This document shows positions 1 through 10,302 of a DNA stretch of 64,000 nucleotides, piece after piece. The stretch comes from Haliclona indistincta. Its lineage: Eukaryota > Porifera > Demospongiae > Haplosclerida > Chalinidae. The notes below the pieces were generated by a model that was given only the letters and a program-made list of their open reading frames with translations, ran no database searches and had not been told where the DNA came from. Position 1 is the first letter of the stretch. Each line of letters starts with the position of its first letter. The DNA lies in the NCBI GenBank assembly GCA_964017065.1, contig OZ024792.1, positions 7,249,754-7,313,753 on the forward strand, given 5' to 3'. Both the position numbers and the translations under genes were made by a program.

Positions 1-111
1 CAGCTATGTAAGCAACCGCACGTACATACCTCCATTAACCGCAAGTATGCCCCATACAGTCGAGCCTCCAATCAGAGATATAGTATCAGAGATACTAGAG
101 GAAGTGATCGA

Positions 112-1899
112 TTAACGGACACCATGAATAATCGGACGCCGTTGTAACGGAGATATGTGTTCCCCCTGATTTTCTGTTCCCCCGAACAGATATCTCCAGC
201 CACGCCCCCGGAGATATGTGTTCCCCCTGATGAATTAAAACGCAGTGTTATCTGTTCCCAGCAAATTAGCACACGCGCGCGAATTGCTCGTCTCACAAAC
301 AATCTGGTATGCTATTTTATCAGGACAAGTGTAGTTCTCTTCCTCCATCGATATGGCCATTGCACTGAGGAATTGCAAGTATACCTAGTCTGAATAATAA
401 ATTTTATAGCCAGATGAGATCAATCTACACATGCATGACTACTTGTCAACTCTGCAAATACGCAGTCAAGGGTGACGTCACTTGTCAGCACATTTGCTCG
501 ACTGCTACTACTACTGCAAAAGACATTCTCTGCAACGAAATAAGATTTACATTATAGCTATGTTTATTTTAAAACTTTAACTATTTATTATGACTATATT
601 TTTAATAGGCAATGATTACCTTGATCATCAGAGCCGCATACACCTCCATGATTAGAGATATCTATACTGCTTGAAACAGCCGCTCTGCATGCATTAATAA
701 ACTAATTGAGGTAATACATGCACAAGATCGATCAGCAGTCACTAGTGCAAGTGAGACCACTGTCAGAGGGCATCACAAAGCTACCAGCCTACCATTGAAA
801 GCCAAAATGCTCTAGATCACTATACTATAGTTTAGGGCAGTCATATTCGCCGTGCAATCGAAGTCTCTCCTGTGTGTAGTCTACGATGAGCTAGTACTCA
901 CGCATGAATACGCGCGCGAGCGAGTGGGAAACACATATCATCGGGGAAACACATATCCGCGTGAGGGGGAACAGATATCACTGCTAGTTCATCAGGGGGA
1001 ACACATATCTCTGAGGGCGTGGCTGGAGATATCTGTTCGGGGGAACAGAAAATCAGGGGGAACACATATCTCCGTTACACCGTCACAACTTTTTCGCAAG
1101 ATGAAGCGAACGGCTATAAGTTTATAACTATTCTTGCAGCTTTGAAGCTGGGACTCCCCTGTACATATTTACACTATTATAACAACTGGTTGTTTGCCCA
1201 TAACTATAACTAGTATGACTGTGTTTAGTGATCGTATGTTGTTTCAGGTGTCATATAGCTACATGTATAGCATACTGAGAATTGAAATGCATTCGGTTAT
1301 TTACCATTTGACGTTGAGTAGCACACCTGGGAAGCTCATTGAGCGAATTAACACCTGAAACAACATACGATCACTAAACACAATCATACTAAAAATCTTA
1401 TTTCCTGTTTATTTCTGTAACTTTACTTTTTTATCTCCACACATCTTACATTAGCTTTTAGCTATCATGTGTGCGTATTGTATTAAAAAATACTATTTAT
1501 AGTTATGGGCCTACTTCGTCGTTGATGCCCATCCCAGCGAGCGTTGCAATTTAGATCGTATTTTGGATGTCCGATTATTGAGGGCGTTACCTGTAGGATA
1601 TGACTAGTCGCTGCAAGCTTGTACTCAGTCAGTTGCTGTTGCCCATATCTGTTTTTAAGTTTTAACTAATTGTCTGAGTGTAGACAGCGTTTGTCGAAAA
1701 TACATTATGGCCGTCCGATCATTGTCTAGTCCGATATTGTTCATTATGCAGGCCTTACTATTAAACGCAAAAACAACCAGTTGTTATAATAGTGTAAATT
1801 TGTACAGGGGAGGCCCAGCTTCACAGCAGCAAGAATAACCGTTCGCTTCATCTTGCGAAAAAGTTGTGACGGCGTCCGATTATTCATGGTGTCCGTTAA
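112..1899. mobile_element. TTAA-flanked inverted-repeat transposon (outer element)
   Basis: The ends are a perfect 31-bp inverted repeat (112-142 and 1869-1899) that begins with TTAA followed by CGGACACCATG. If the younger insertion at 143-1079 and one CCGT copy are removed, the inverted repeats extend to roughly 150 bp: 1084-1205 pairs with about 1757-1868. Without the insert the element would be about 850 bp. An inner inverted repeat (1212-1259 with 1347-1393) adds a second hairpin. No transposase frame is visible, so it is non-autonomous. TTAA at both ends is what piggyBac-type transposases leave, but the family assignment is inference. Confidence 0.75.
143..1079. mobile_element. Nested inverted-repeat element with CCGT target duplication
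   Basis: The left end (TGTAACGGAGATATGTG..., 143-about 236) is repeated inverted at about 983-1079, giving near-perfect terminal inverted repeats of about 95 bp. CCGT occurs directly on both sides (139-142 and 1080-1083), as a 4-bp target duplication. Each arm carries several copies of the motif GGGGGAACANATATC in both orientations. No coding frame of transposase size is visible. It sits inside the left arm of the element at 112-1899 and is therefore the younger insertion. Confidence 0.75.
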
Positions 1900-2289
1900 C
1901 CCTTTAATTACTAAATTATTTTGCATATTCACAGGACCAAATTTTTAATTCAATAGAAAAAAAAAAGAATTTTAAATAAGGCAAGGAAAATTTAATTTTG
2001 CTGAAATTTTGACCTCGTAAATGCTGACCACTTCTCTCGTGAATATCTCGTGTGTCTTTTTGCGTCCTTTTACGCCAGTGAGTAGCCCACACTCAAGTTG
2101 GCCGATATGCCCCTCCCACTTCGGAAGTGAAGCCGATAAAGTGCAACGACCTCGTCAAATTTTGCTCCAAGTTAGTATTTTGGGGCTGGCAACTGAAAAG
2201 TACATACAAATAGCAGTTGGTTTTGGTGAGTGCAAAATGTAGCCCAGATCATAGAGAATGCGCAAAAATGTGTTTTCCGAGCACTCTGA
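1900..2289. other. Intergenic stretch, nothing recognised
   Basis: AT-rich sequence between the nested transposon and the first fragment of the four-span membrane protein family. Short open frames here show no family resemblance or splice structure that I can support. Confidence 0.5.
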
Positions 2290-2440
2290 AGCCATAAAAT
2301 GTCCAACCTCTCTCTTGTCAAGAACAGTTCAATGAGAGCTGCTCCGACAGTTATCGGAAATGATACTCCAACAATTAGGTGTGGAATAAATAATGGCAGG
2401 ACAAACTTTGATGCAGAACTATTGCTTATATTCAATACCC
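2290..2440 (-). pseudogene. Orphan exon-2 copy of the four-span membrane protein family
   Basis: Read on the minus strand this matches exon 2 of the genes at 3684-4464 and 5404-6250 (the block from NISNSSASKFVLPLF to ELFL.RERL), including part of the upstream intron to about 2490. No matching exon 1 lies upstream, and the usual donor after the exon is replaced by unrelated sequence. It also lies downstream of an exon-4 copy, so the order is wrong for a working gene. Most likely a duplicated fragment. Confidence 0.7.
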
Positions 2441-2669
2441 TGTTGTAACAGTAGTTACACGTAAGCCATTAATTATGTACCGTAACGTATGTGGACGACA
2501 CTCAGAGCATGACTGACAACATAACTGAAGTACTGTAAGTTGATTCGGTCCCAAAGCTATTGTGGTTGTATGTACTATTATGTTCAGCAAAAATCATTGA
2601 TGAGGAGCACATGACAGTATAATTACATGTACTATGTTAATTTTTGATAACGATAATAGTATCACTCGG

Positions 2670-3366
2670 TCATTAGTCTACAACAGCAGTAGAGACATTC
2701 AGTAGATCAGCAGTAGAGACATTCAGTAGATCAACAGTAGAGACATTCAGTAGATCAACAGTAGAGACATTTAGTAGATCAGCAGTAGAGACATTCAGTA
2801 GATCAACAGTAGAGACATTCAGTAGATCAACAGTAGAGACATTCAGTAGATCAGCAGTAGAGACATTCAGTAGATCAACAGTAGAGACACTCAGTAGATC
2901 AGCAGTAGAGACATTCAGTAGATCAACAGTAGAGACACTCAGTAGATCAGCAGTAGAGACATTCAGTAGATCAACAGTAGAGACACTCAGTAGATCAGCA
3001 GTAGAGACATTCAGTAGATCAACAGTAGAGACACTCAGTAGATCAGCAGTAGAGACATTCAGTAGATCAACAGTAGAGACACTCAGTAGATCAGCATGCA
3101 GTAGAGACATTCAGTAGATCAACAGTAGAGACACTCAGTAGATCAACAGTAGAGACACTCAGTAGATCAGCAGTAGAGACATTCAGTAGATCAGAATATA
3201 TCTAAGTGCACTAGAACTTCATACTAGCTAGAATGTTTACATAAAGAGCAGTGTTCAAAACATGTTGTCTCACCAGCGGCTGCGGCATATCACTCGAAGA
3301 ATATTGATATAATAATTTTTAAAAGCAAATAGCAGCCCCAGGAGTTCTTGGCAGCCCTGACTCAAA
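2670..3366 (-). pseudogene. Broken family copy with expanded 3' exon
   Basis: Positions about 3235-3366 are a decayed minus-strand copy of family exon 3 (compare 5577-5813). Positions 2670-3195 correspond to exon 4, whose normal ending SVDLLNVSTAVVD-stop is kept at the very end (stop at about 2673), while the DLLNVSTA unit before it is multiplied. A stop codon lies just upstream of the array in the repeat frame, and exons 1 and 2 are missing in the right order, so translation is doubtful. Confidence 0.6.
2680..3195. repeat. 24-bp minisatellite, about 21 units
   Basis: Tandem units of GTAGAGACATTCAGTAGATC plus ARCA, with a higher-order alternation of AACA/AGCA and of CATTC/CACTC. On the minus strand each unit is in frame and encodes the eight residues DLLNVSTA or DLLSVSTV. 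Single non-repeated copies occur at about 3695 and 5415 as the C-terminal codons of two family genes, which identifies the source of the array. Confidence 0.9.
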
Positions 3367-3683
3367 TTCCCATTAATAATTAATAAAATTAATGATCGTA
3401 CAATTTCTAAACTTTTCAATACATCGGTGCATTAAGTATTGTTTACTTAATTACACACTTCTATAGTGCTAAAGTGAAGGCATAGTGTGTTGTATAGAAA
3501 GAGCACAGAGGGCTTATGTATAATACATTGACAATAAATATTTACAATAGTGATGAAATACTGTGTTCAACTTTCCAGCTCGGGAATACAAAACATCACA
3601 ATAGAACTTCACCCGTAAATAAAAGAGGGGCATGTGACAGTGCAATTCAAAATAATCAACCATGCAGTATCATGTAGCTATAG

Positions 3684-4464
3684 TCAGTCTACAACAGCTG
3701 TAGAGACATTCAGTAGATCAACAGATCTTGGTGCAAGATAATATCGATCTTCTCTTGGCTTGAGCGTATGAGGCCAATAGCACATGTAAACTATCTGTAT
3801 GCAAGAAAAAAGTGACACATGAACAAAATACTCTACTATAGAATACTAACAAAAAGAACAGTGGTGATCAATATTCCAACCATGGCTGATATGTTGGCTC
3901 CCCATAGCATATCATTCAACGAGTAATGAAAGAATTTTATGATATCACGAAAAGGCTTCGAGCCTGATTTAGTGCTGGTCGATAGGTCATTTAAATAATA
4001 CAGGACAAATGTTCCTGCTGCTGTAATAAAAAGGGTTGGTCCAGCAGCAAGTAGGTAAACAGTGCTTCCTGTGCTGATCTACGAACAGAAATTTTACATT
4101 ACATTGTGATAAAATTAATGATCTTTAATTACCGCTGTAGTTGTCCAAGAACGAATTCTTCCTAGCCTCTCTCTTGACAAGAACAGTTCAATAAGAGCTG
4201 CTCCGACCGTTATTGGGAATGATACTCCAGCAATTAGGTGTGGAATAAATAATGGCAGAACAAACTTTGATGCAGAACTATTGCTTATATTCGACACCCT
4301 AAAAAGAGAATTTACGAATCACTTACGAAAACTGTATACGTAGTTATAACGTACATGTTACTCGATTCGGTATAGGCGACAACTGCTCCCACTGAAAAGG
4401 CGATCCACGCTTCTATAGCTATAGCAAAAACCAAAGTCACAACTAGCTGGACCCAGGAAGGCAT
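3684..4464 (-). CDS. Four-span membrane protein, tandem family member
   Basis: Four exons joined on the minus strand: 4464-4355, 4298-4133, 4078-3851 and 3794-3684, with phase-consistent GT..AG introns, giving 204 residues. Exon 1 encodes a short N-terminus plus one hydrophobic helix (starts MPSWVQLVV). Exon 2 contributes a second hydrophobic stretch ending in the charged motif LSRERLGR. Exon 3 contributes two more helices separated by a hydrophilic loop. Exon 4 gives a short polar tail ending DLLNVSTAVVD. The fold resembles a small tetraspan protein, but there is no tetraspanin CCG motif or claudin signature and I do not recognise the family. Its only relatives visible here are the neighbouring copies. 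Confidence 0.7.
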
Positions 4465-5403
4465 ATTGTGACGCCAGTGACATCAGAGCACAGCGCCGGG
4501 TGTGCGATACGGTAGTACTGAGTCAGAACTGAAACGGAAACCGTTGTATAGAAAATTATGTAGACTACTGCAATTGAATCAATAACAAAAAGCTAAAGCA
4601 GCAATAGTTTTTATGGGTCTTCCTCTCCTGTAATGACTAGCAATGCAACCATTGCAGTGATAGCTACAGGTTCAAGAAAGGTGATAGTGATTAAAGTAAT
4701 GGTACCAGCTGACAAGACAACATGATTTTGCTAACTAGTATTAGTACTGTAGCACAGTTCAGTAATACTGAAACTGTTAAATGTATCCAAACAGGAATAT
4801 AGAAAGGCCGAGGATAAAGATAAAAATCTTTCAGTAGCTTGGACTCTGTGTAAACAGGCAAAACAGACAGACATCACTAATGTTTCACTAATGTTTTTTA
4901 GCAAACAACAAGTAAACTGCAAGTACCTCCCGCAAGCATGCCTCGACTGTAGTCCCTCAGTTCTTACATGCAGCAAATAACATTTTCGTTTTTATGTACG
5001 TGCAATAGAGTAAGAAAATAATTATTCCAGCTTGGGAATACACCTGTTGCGAATAGTAGTTCTTATGGTCAAAACTTCGCAAATCAACAAAAAGAAGAAA
5101 CTGCATTCTCGTGAATTAGCCTTTGCCTCATGAATGCTCTGAGCCTATAGAATGAAGCTCAGAGCATGAAAGACAAAAATAAATGGTTTCAAAGCTAAAC
5201 CAGATTAGACAAACTATTGTTCAGTAAGAATGAAGACATAGACACCATCATGTTTCTCAAATAGTGAGCCTATAGGCTATAATAATAGTACCTCTGATAT
5301 GTACTACATGTGTCTATGATGAAGAGCATGTGACGGTACAACCAATAATGCTGACAAAATCATTTTTTACATGAATACATTATAGTAGTATCACCAGCAA
5401 TCA
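4465..5403. other. Inter-copy region with family debris
   Basis: Apart from the exon fragments at 4620-4870, this stretch shows only short decayed similarity to introns and ends of the membrane protein family (for example around 5110-5190, near a former exon 4). No other gene is supported. Confidence 0.4.
4620..4870 (-). pseudogene. Decayed copy of the divergent family subtype
   Basis: Minus-strand 4725-4620 resembles exon 3 of the gene at 7829-8660 (AGTITLIT...ITAMVALLVIT) with an internal deletion. Positions about 4740-4870 resemble its exon 2 (including the FLYSCLDTFNS stretch). Frames are disrupted and exons 1 and 4 cannot be placed. Confidence 0.55.
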
Positions 5404-6250
5404 TCAGTCTACAACAGCTGTAGAGACATTAAGTAAATCAACAGATCTTGGTGAAATATAAACATGATATTGATCTTCTTTCGGCTTGAGTGTATGCGGC
5501 CAATAGCACATGTGAATCAGCTGTGTACAAGAGAACAAAATGACACTAGAACTCCATATACAGCATGCTTACTGACATAAAGAACAGTGGTGACCAATGT
5601 TCCAACCAAGGCTGATATGTTGCCTACCCATAGCATATCATTCGACGAATAGTGATATGTGTTTTTTAAAACAAATTGCAGCCCTGACTCAAAGAAACTG
5701 TTACTTTTGTTGGTTAATATCTTGTTGAGTTGGGAAATAGCAAATATTCCTGCTGCAGCGATAAAAATAGTTGGTCCAGCAGCAAGTAGGTAAACACTAG
5801 TTCCAGTACTGATCTATTAAAAAATTTTATGATCATTTATAAGCAATGATAACTGTATAGTATGGCTTAATATGTACCGTACCACTGTGGTTGTCCAAGA
5901 ATGAATTCTTTCTAGCCTCTCTCTTGACAAGAACAGTTCAATAAGAGCTGCTCCGACAGTTATCGGAAATGATACTCCAACAATTAGGTGTGGAATAAAT
6001 AATGGCAGAACAAACTTTGATGCAGAACTATTGCTTATATTCAATACCCTGTTGTATAAGTAGTTATACGTAACGTAAACCATTTATGTACCGTAACGTA
6101 TGTGGTATTAACGTATGACATTGTAGTAACGTACACGTACATATTGCTCGTTTCTGTGAAGGCGACAATTGATCCCACTGAAAAGGTAATCCACGCTACT
6201 AGTGCTAAATTGAGAACCAAGATCACAACTAGCTGGCACCAGGAAGGCAT
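5404..6250 (-). CDS. Four-span membrane protein, tandem family member
   Basis: Exons 6250-6141, 6048-5883, 5813-5577 and 5520-5404 on the minus strand join in phase to 209 residues. The start is ATG at 6250 (MPSWCQLVVILVLN). Exon lengths and phases are the same as in the copy at 3684-4464 except for small indels in exon 3, and intron sequences are also partly alike, so the duplication is recent. Four hydrophobic segments are expected, with a cytoplasmic-looking RERLERI motif after the second and a C-terminus SVDLLNVSTAVVD. The function is unknown. Confidence 0.72.
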
Positions 6251-6465
6251 ATCGAGTTGTATAGAAAGAGCTCAGAGGCCGCTTGTACGTTGTTGACTCT
6301 CAGAAATAAAACGGAAACTATTGGAATTCGTTAAAATAAACAAAGTCATGTATAATACGAGGAACAACTTTATTATTGAAAATCCTGTCATAAAATTGAA
6401 ATACTTTGTTCAAATTTATAGGTTTGGATCATGGAATGTTATTAAATAGTTAAAGCCGAGCAGGG

Positions 6466-6712
6466 TTAAAGCACCGTGGCGACTTGCGAGTGCGAATTAT
6501 TGCGCGAAGGTGTAGACGGTGATACAGACCGCTCGATACAGACATCAGCGTCGAGACCGACACCCCGAGCGCAATAATTCCGTATTGCTCGAGCAGACGG
6601 TTCTTTACTGGTTTGTAGCTCGACGCTGTCGCTGAATCTTTGAGCCAGGGGACTTTTCTCGAGGTCGAACCGTCGAGCCAAAGTTAGTCTTCGCCCACCG
6701 TGCTATAATTAA
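6466..6712. mobile_element. Possible TTAA-flanked MITE
   Basis: A GC-richer block in AT-rich surroundings, bounded by GGGTTAA at the left and TTAACCC at the right. It has imperfect terminal complementarity (AGCACCGTGG at the left, the complement of AGCACGGTGG at the right) and an internal inverted repeat GAATTATTGCGC / GCGCAATAATTC. The boundaries are weakly defined. Confidence 0.35.
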
Positions 6713-6830
6713 CCCTCCTGGCCGTGCTATATTATCCCCAGCCGTGCTATATTATCCCCAGCCGTGCTATATATTATCCCCAGCCGTGCTATATATTATC
6801 CCCAGCCGTGCTATATTGTCCAACCGTATC
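6703..6830. repeat. 21-23-bp minisatellite, about 6 units
   Basis: Repeated unit CCGTGCTATATTATCCCCAG with small length changes (TATATT against TATATATT). It directly abuts and includes the end of the block at 6466-6712, from which the unit probably came. Confidence 0.85.
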
Positions 6831-7129
6831 TCATTATGAGAATGGACGGCGCCTTTGATACGCCCACGCATAGTGATACAATAATATAATAGTAATAGAG
6901 AAAAACTCAGTGCTGCGTTAACTAGATTTCATGACCGAGAGGCATAGTTTTCTTGCTGGACAGCCACCAACAGTCAGTTGTTGTCAACAGCTGAGCAGCA
7001 ACGAGTCTTTGAGCCGAAACCATGTACCCATGCAGAGGCCAGAAATTCAGAATCTCAATTACAACAGAATATTAATTGGTACATGTTGTATTTATTATTC
7101 TCCTGTCTGCAGCACATGCAGCAGCTACA

Positions 7130-7545
7130 AAATGTTCCTGCTGCTGTAATAAAAACAGTTGATCCAGCAGCAAGAGTGCCGCCTTCCTGTGCTGATCTAT
7201 GAAGAGAAATTTCTTAACAATTGTGATAAGTGGTATTCTATTACCGCTCTGGTTGCCCAAGAATGAACTCTTTCTTGACAGAACAAACAAACTTTGAAGC
7301 AAAAATATTGCTCATTATTCAAAACCTTGTTGTAACAAAGATAACATAAATAGCATTATTAAACAATGATCTTTCTATTGCCAAATAATGTGATAAACTC
7401 TAAACCTAGAATGGTCATTCGTACAACACATATAAATTATTTTACTTGATTTGGTGTAGGCGACAACTGCTCCCACTGAAAGACTATCCACAATCAAAAA
7501 TAATATTTAATAATGAAAAGTTGGCACCATCCGAGAAAGCATAGT
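7130..7545 (-). pseudogene. Decayed copy of the four-span membrane protein family
   Basis: Minus-strand order is preserved. About 7545-7440 resembles exon 1 (VAYTKSSK-like end), about 7330-7245 a shortened exon 2 (lost middle) and about 7200-7130 the start of exon 3. Deletions and the missing 3' part make it non-functional. Confidence 0.65.
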
Positions 7546-7828
7546 TTATATGTCACAGAATAATCATGACTCAGAGAATAACACAGCTGATGATTGTACT
7601 GCACTGAAACTAGTGAAACACATTGCTAGTTGATCAACTATGGAAAACGAAACGTAAACAAGGAAAATAAACTATCCCATTCGTGTACTGCAGTTGAATC
7701 AATAACAGAGAAATGGCTTTATAAGTTGTTACAATAACACAGCAGTACATGTACACTGTCAAAATAACGCAGATCACATGATCAGAGATGAGATGACTCA
7801 ACTCATTGCAATGTCATTATTGTTATTT

Positions 7829-8660
7829 TTACGAGTCGATTCTTGCATATTCTGGTCTTTCCCTTCTTTGTCTTAGTATATGTGACCAAGAGCATGGAAG
7901 ACAAACCTACATAATAATTATAGTAAAGTAGTAATCAATGAAGTAGTGTACTTACGTAAATGAGAGTTGTCAATATTAATGCGACCATTGCAGTTATACT
8001 AGCTTTCATTAATTCAGGATCATTAAATTTTACCAGAAAAGTATAAACTACACAGTCTGTTCCTGAAGGTTTACCAGTAGGTCTAGAGCAAGCTTCCATG
8101 AGTACAAGAAAGGATGTCACTATGCTTGTGATTACAACGCTGGTGCCTGCTGACAAGAGAAACAGAATGTTACTAGTAGTAGTCTGTAAACATGGTCAAG
8201 AATAAACCGAAACTGTTAAACACACTCACACCCACACACACACAGTCAAGGATACTGCTATTGTGGTTAATACGGTCAGTATAGAACTGTTGCGTGTCTG
8301 GTTCAGATATGCATCCAATAAAGTAAATGCCACAGCAACTGGATGGAGCACTATAGCACCAAACTGGGGGATAAAGAAAGGCAGTAGATAAAGATCGAAA
8401 TTTTTAAAAAGCTTGGAGCCTTCTTTATCTGAATTCAACCCTTGGATTCTGTGTCATGAAAAGGAATCAAAATAAATGATATTGCGGACTATTCTCATTA
8501 TTATTGCGTACATATTGGTTGTTTTCACGAAGGCAGTAGAGATGGCACAGCCATACATGAGCAATAGCAGAAGTCCGACAACCTGTGGAATACCTAGTAC
8601 CGCCAGTAAGCGCTGAAGGCTCATCGGGACACGACGTTCTCGATCTCTCGGCAAAATCAT
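7829..8660 (-). CDS. Divergent four-span membrane protein of the same family
   Basis: Exon 1 is 8660-8512 (start MILPRDRERRVP). Exon 2 begins at 8448 and ends near 8250, exon 3 runs from about 8149 to 7956, and exon 4 is 7906-7829. Exon 4 keeps the family pattern PCSWSHILR, matching MCYWPHTLK in the other copies. Exon 1 has the same phase-2 donor after the Asn codon. The exon 2/3 junction is unresolved: the 3' end of exon 2 lies in a CA-rich tract and several donors are possible. The protein is about 200 residues with four hydrophobic segments, of unknown function. Confidence 0.55.
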
Positions 8661-8755
8661 CTTTACCGGTACCGTAATAAGCTAGCGGTACGTACAGTTG
8701 CGCGGCGTATAACGTTTTACGTTTTCTTGCTGTTAAAATCTACTTTAGTTTTGGT

Positions 8756-10255
8756 TTATTGATCACATGTGCACAAAAATTCAACAGTTTGACAACAAAC
8801 TTGTACTCTCTTTAATGTTCCAGTTTGCTGTCTCTTCTCATCACTACTCTCAGCCCTATCTTCACGACTAACATTACCAACTGAATTCTCATGATCAGAT
8901 TCAAATGAAGAATTGTATGATTTTACAGACTGGGTATCACTTTGGCTCTTTCTTGACTTAGCAGATTGACTGGATGGTGGTCGAATCTTTCCTTTATCAG
9001 TTTCGTTACTTGCAGAAAACGAGTAAGAATACTTCATGCTACGAGCAGGACACCACTTGTTCTTTGGCGGCTGTCGAGGATTAGCATTGTACGTGTACAG
9101 TGACCCAATGCTCTTGATTTTCTTATCCTTTTCTGCTTTCCATGCTTGAAAAGCACTAGCCGCTTCTTTCATTCTAGTTTCACGATTTTCAGCTTGCAAT
9201 AGCTCATTTTGCTTGACTTCACTTCTTCTTTGCTTCACCACTTTTGATCTATCTTTGTCTTTCTTCTCTGACCTATAGACCATGAATTATTTTATCATGA
9301 ACATTAGTAAGAGCAGCGTACCATGCTTTGAAAGCTCTACTAGCGTCATCAGCTGTCTCTTCCATTTCTTCACTCTTAGCCTTTTCTTTCTCTTCCTGCT
9401 CTTTCTTCTTGCTGCGATGTTCTTTGATTAACTTCATCACCTGTTCTTTGCGCCATCTCTTGGCTGCTTCTTCAGATTCTTGCAGTTTTTCCAACTTCTT
9501 TAGTTCCTGAAAAAAATATCAGTGCTGCTTACCACTAAGTTGATGTAACTAACTTACTTGTTCTCTTTTTGCTTCCTCTTCTTGTCTTTGCTTTTGCTTG
9601 ACAGTTTTGAGGCTACCAGATTTCTTCTCTGTCCAATGCTGTAAGCAATCAGCAACTTTAGATTCTCGAGCAGCCTAAGTAGAGAAAAGCATACCTACAG
9701 AGTTGACTAGAATTTAGGTATTACCATTTTTTCAACCTTAGCCTGCTCTTGCCTTTTCTTCTTCAGTTGTAATGTTTCTCGTTCTTTCTTCATGTGCGAC
9801 CCTTTCTCAGCCAACCACTCAGCAAACACAGCATCCCTCAGTTTGGTAGAATGGTGCCTCACTTGGTCAGACAGAGCCAGACTAGACTCACTTCTGTCTT
9901 CATTCTGAGCAAACGAAGACGATTCACGATGAGAAATGCCGGGAGATGGTTGTGAGGTGTCTATGTGATGACTACGAGGAATTGCAGTTTTTGATACAAT
10001 CTCTTCACTGGTATTTGAAAATGAAACTGCTGAACCGAGTAAACCAACACTACCGGTAGGTCTTGGTACTCTAGATATGAGCTGTTGCCCAGTTGGAGGT
10101 TTATAGGATGGTATTGCACTCTGTTTCTGCTGTCTTGTCTTCTGGTGTTCTCTTTCTTTGATTCCTTTCTTTGAGCGATTTTCGTTATCCAGTGAATACT
10201 CCATTGGTTCGGACTTATTAACTGTGTCATCATCGAGGTCCGTATGTTCCGCCAT
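8756..10255 (-). CDS. Coiled-coil protein, CCDC34-like
   Basis: Four exons (10255-9725, 9674-9558, 9506-9322, 9272-8756) join in phase to 449 residues. The N-terminal third is polar and probably disordered. The centre and C-terminus are Lys/Glu/Gln-rich helices with recurring aromatic motifs: FAEWLAEKG, LQHWTEKKS, FKAW.SEKKD, FQAWKAEKD. That repeated W-E-K pattern in a charged coil is the hallmark I associate with CCDC34/DUF4207 proteins, which in vertebrates are linked to sperm flagella. The assignment rests on motif style only. It is transcribed away from the HEAT-repeat gene at 10303, with which it shares a promoter. Confidence 0.6.
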
Positions 10256-10302
10256 CTTTGATTATTGGTTGTTATGGCAACACGTATTGTTGCACAGCAA
10301 TC
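10256..10302. promoter_or_regulatory. Bidirectional promoter core with X-box-like site
   Basis: Only 47 bp separate the two start codons. They contain ATTGG (inverted CCAAT) at 10264-10268 and GTTGTTATGGCAAC at 10268-10281. The RFX X-box is GTNRCC-AT-RGNAAC; here the spacer and right half fit exactly and the left half differs at two bases. A role in ciliary co-expression is inference. Confidence 0.45.

Noticed and set aside
2680..3195. Possible CRISPR array
   Set aside because: The repeats are contiguous with no unique spacers; it is a minisatellite.
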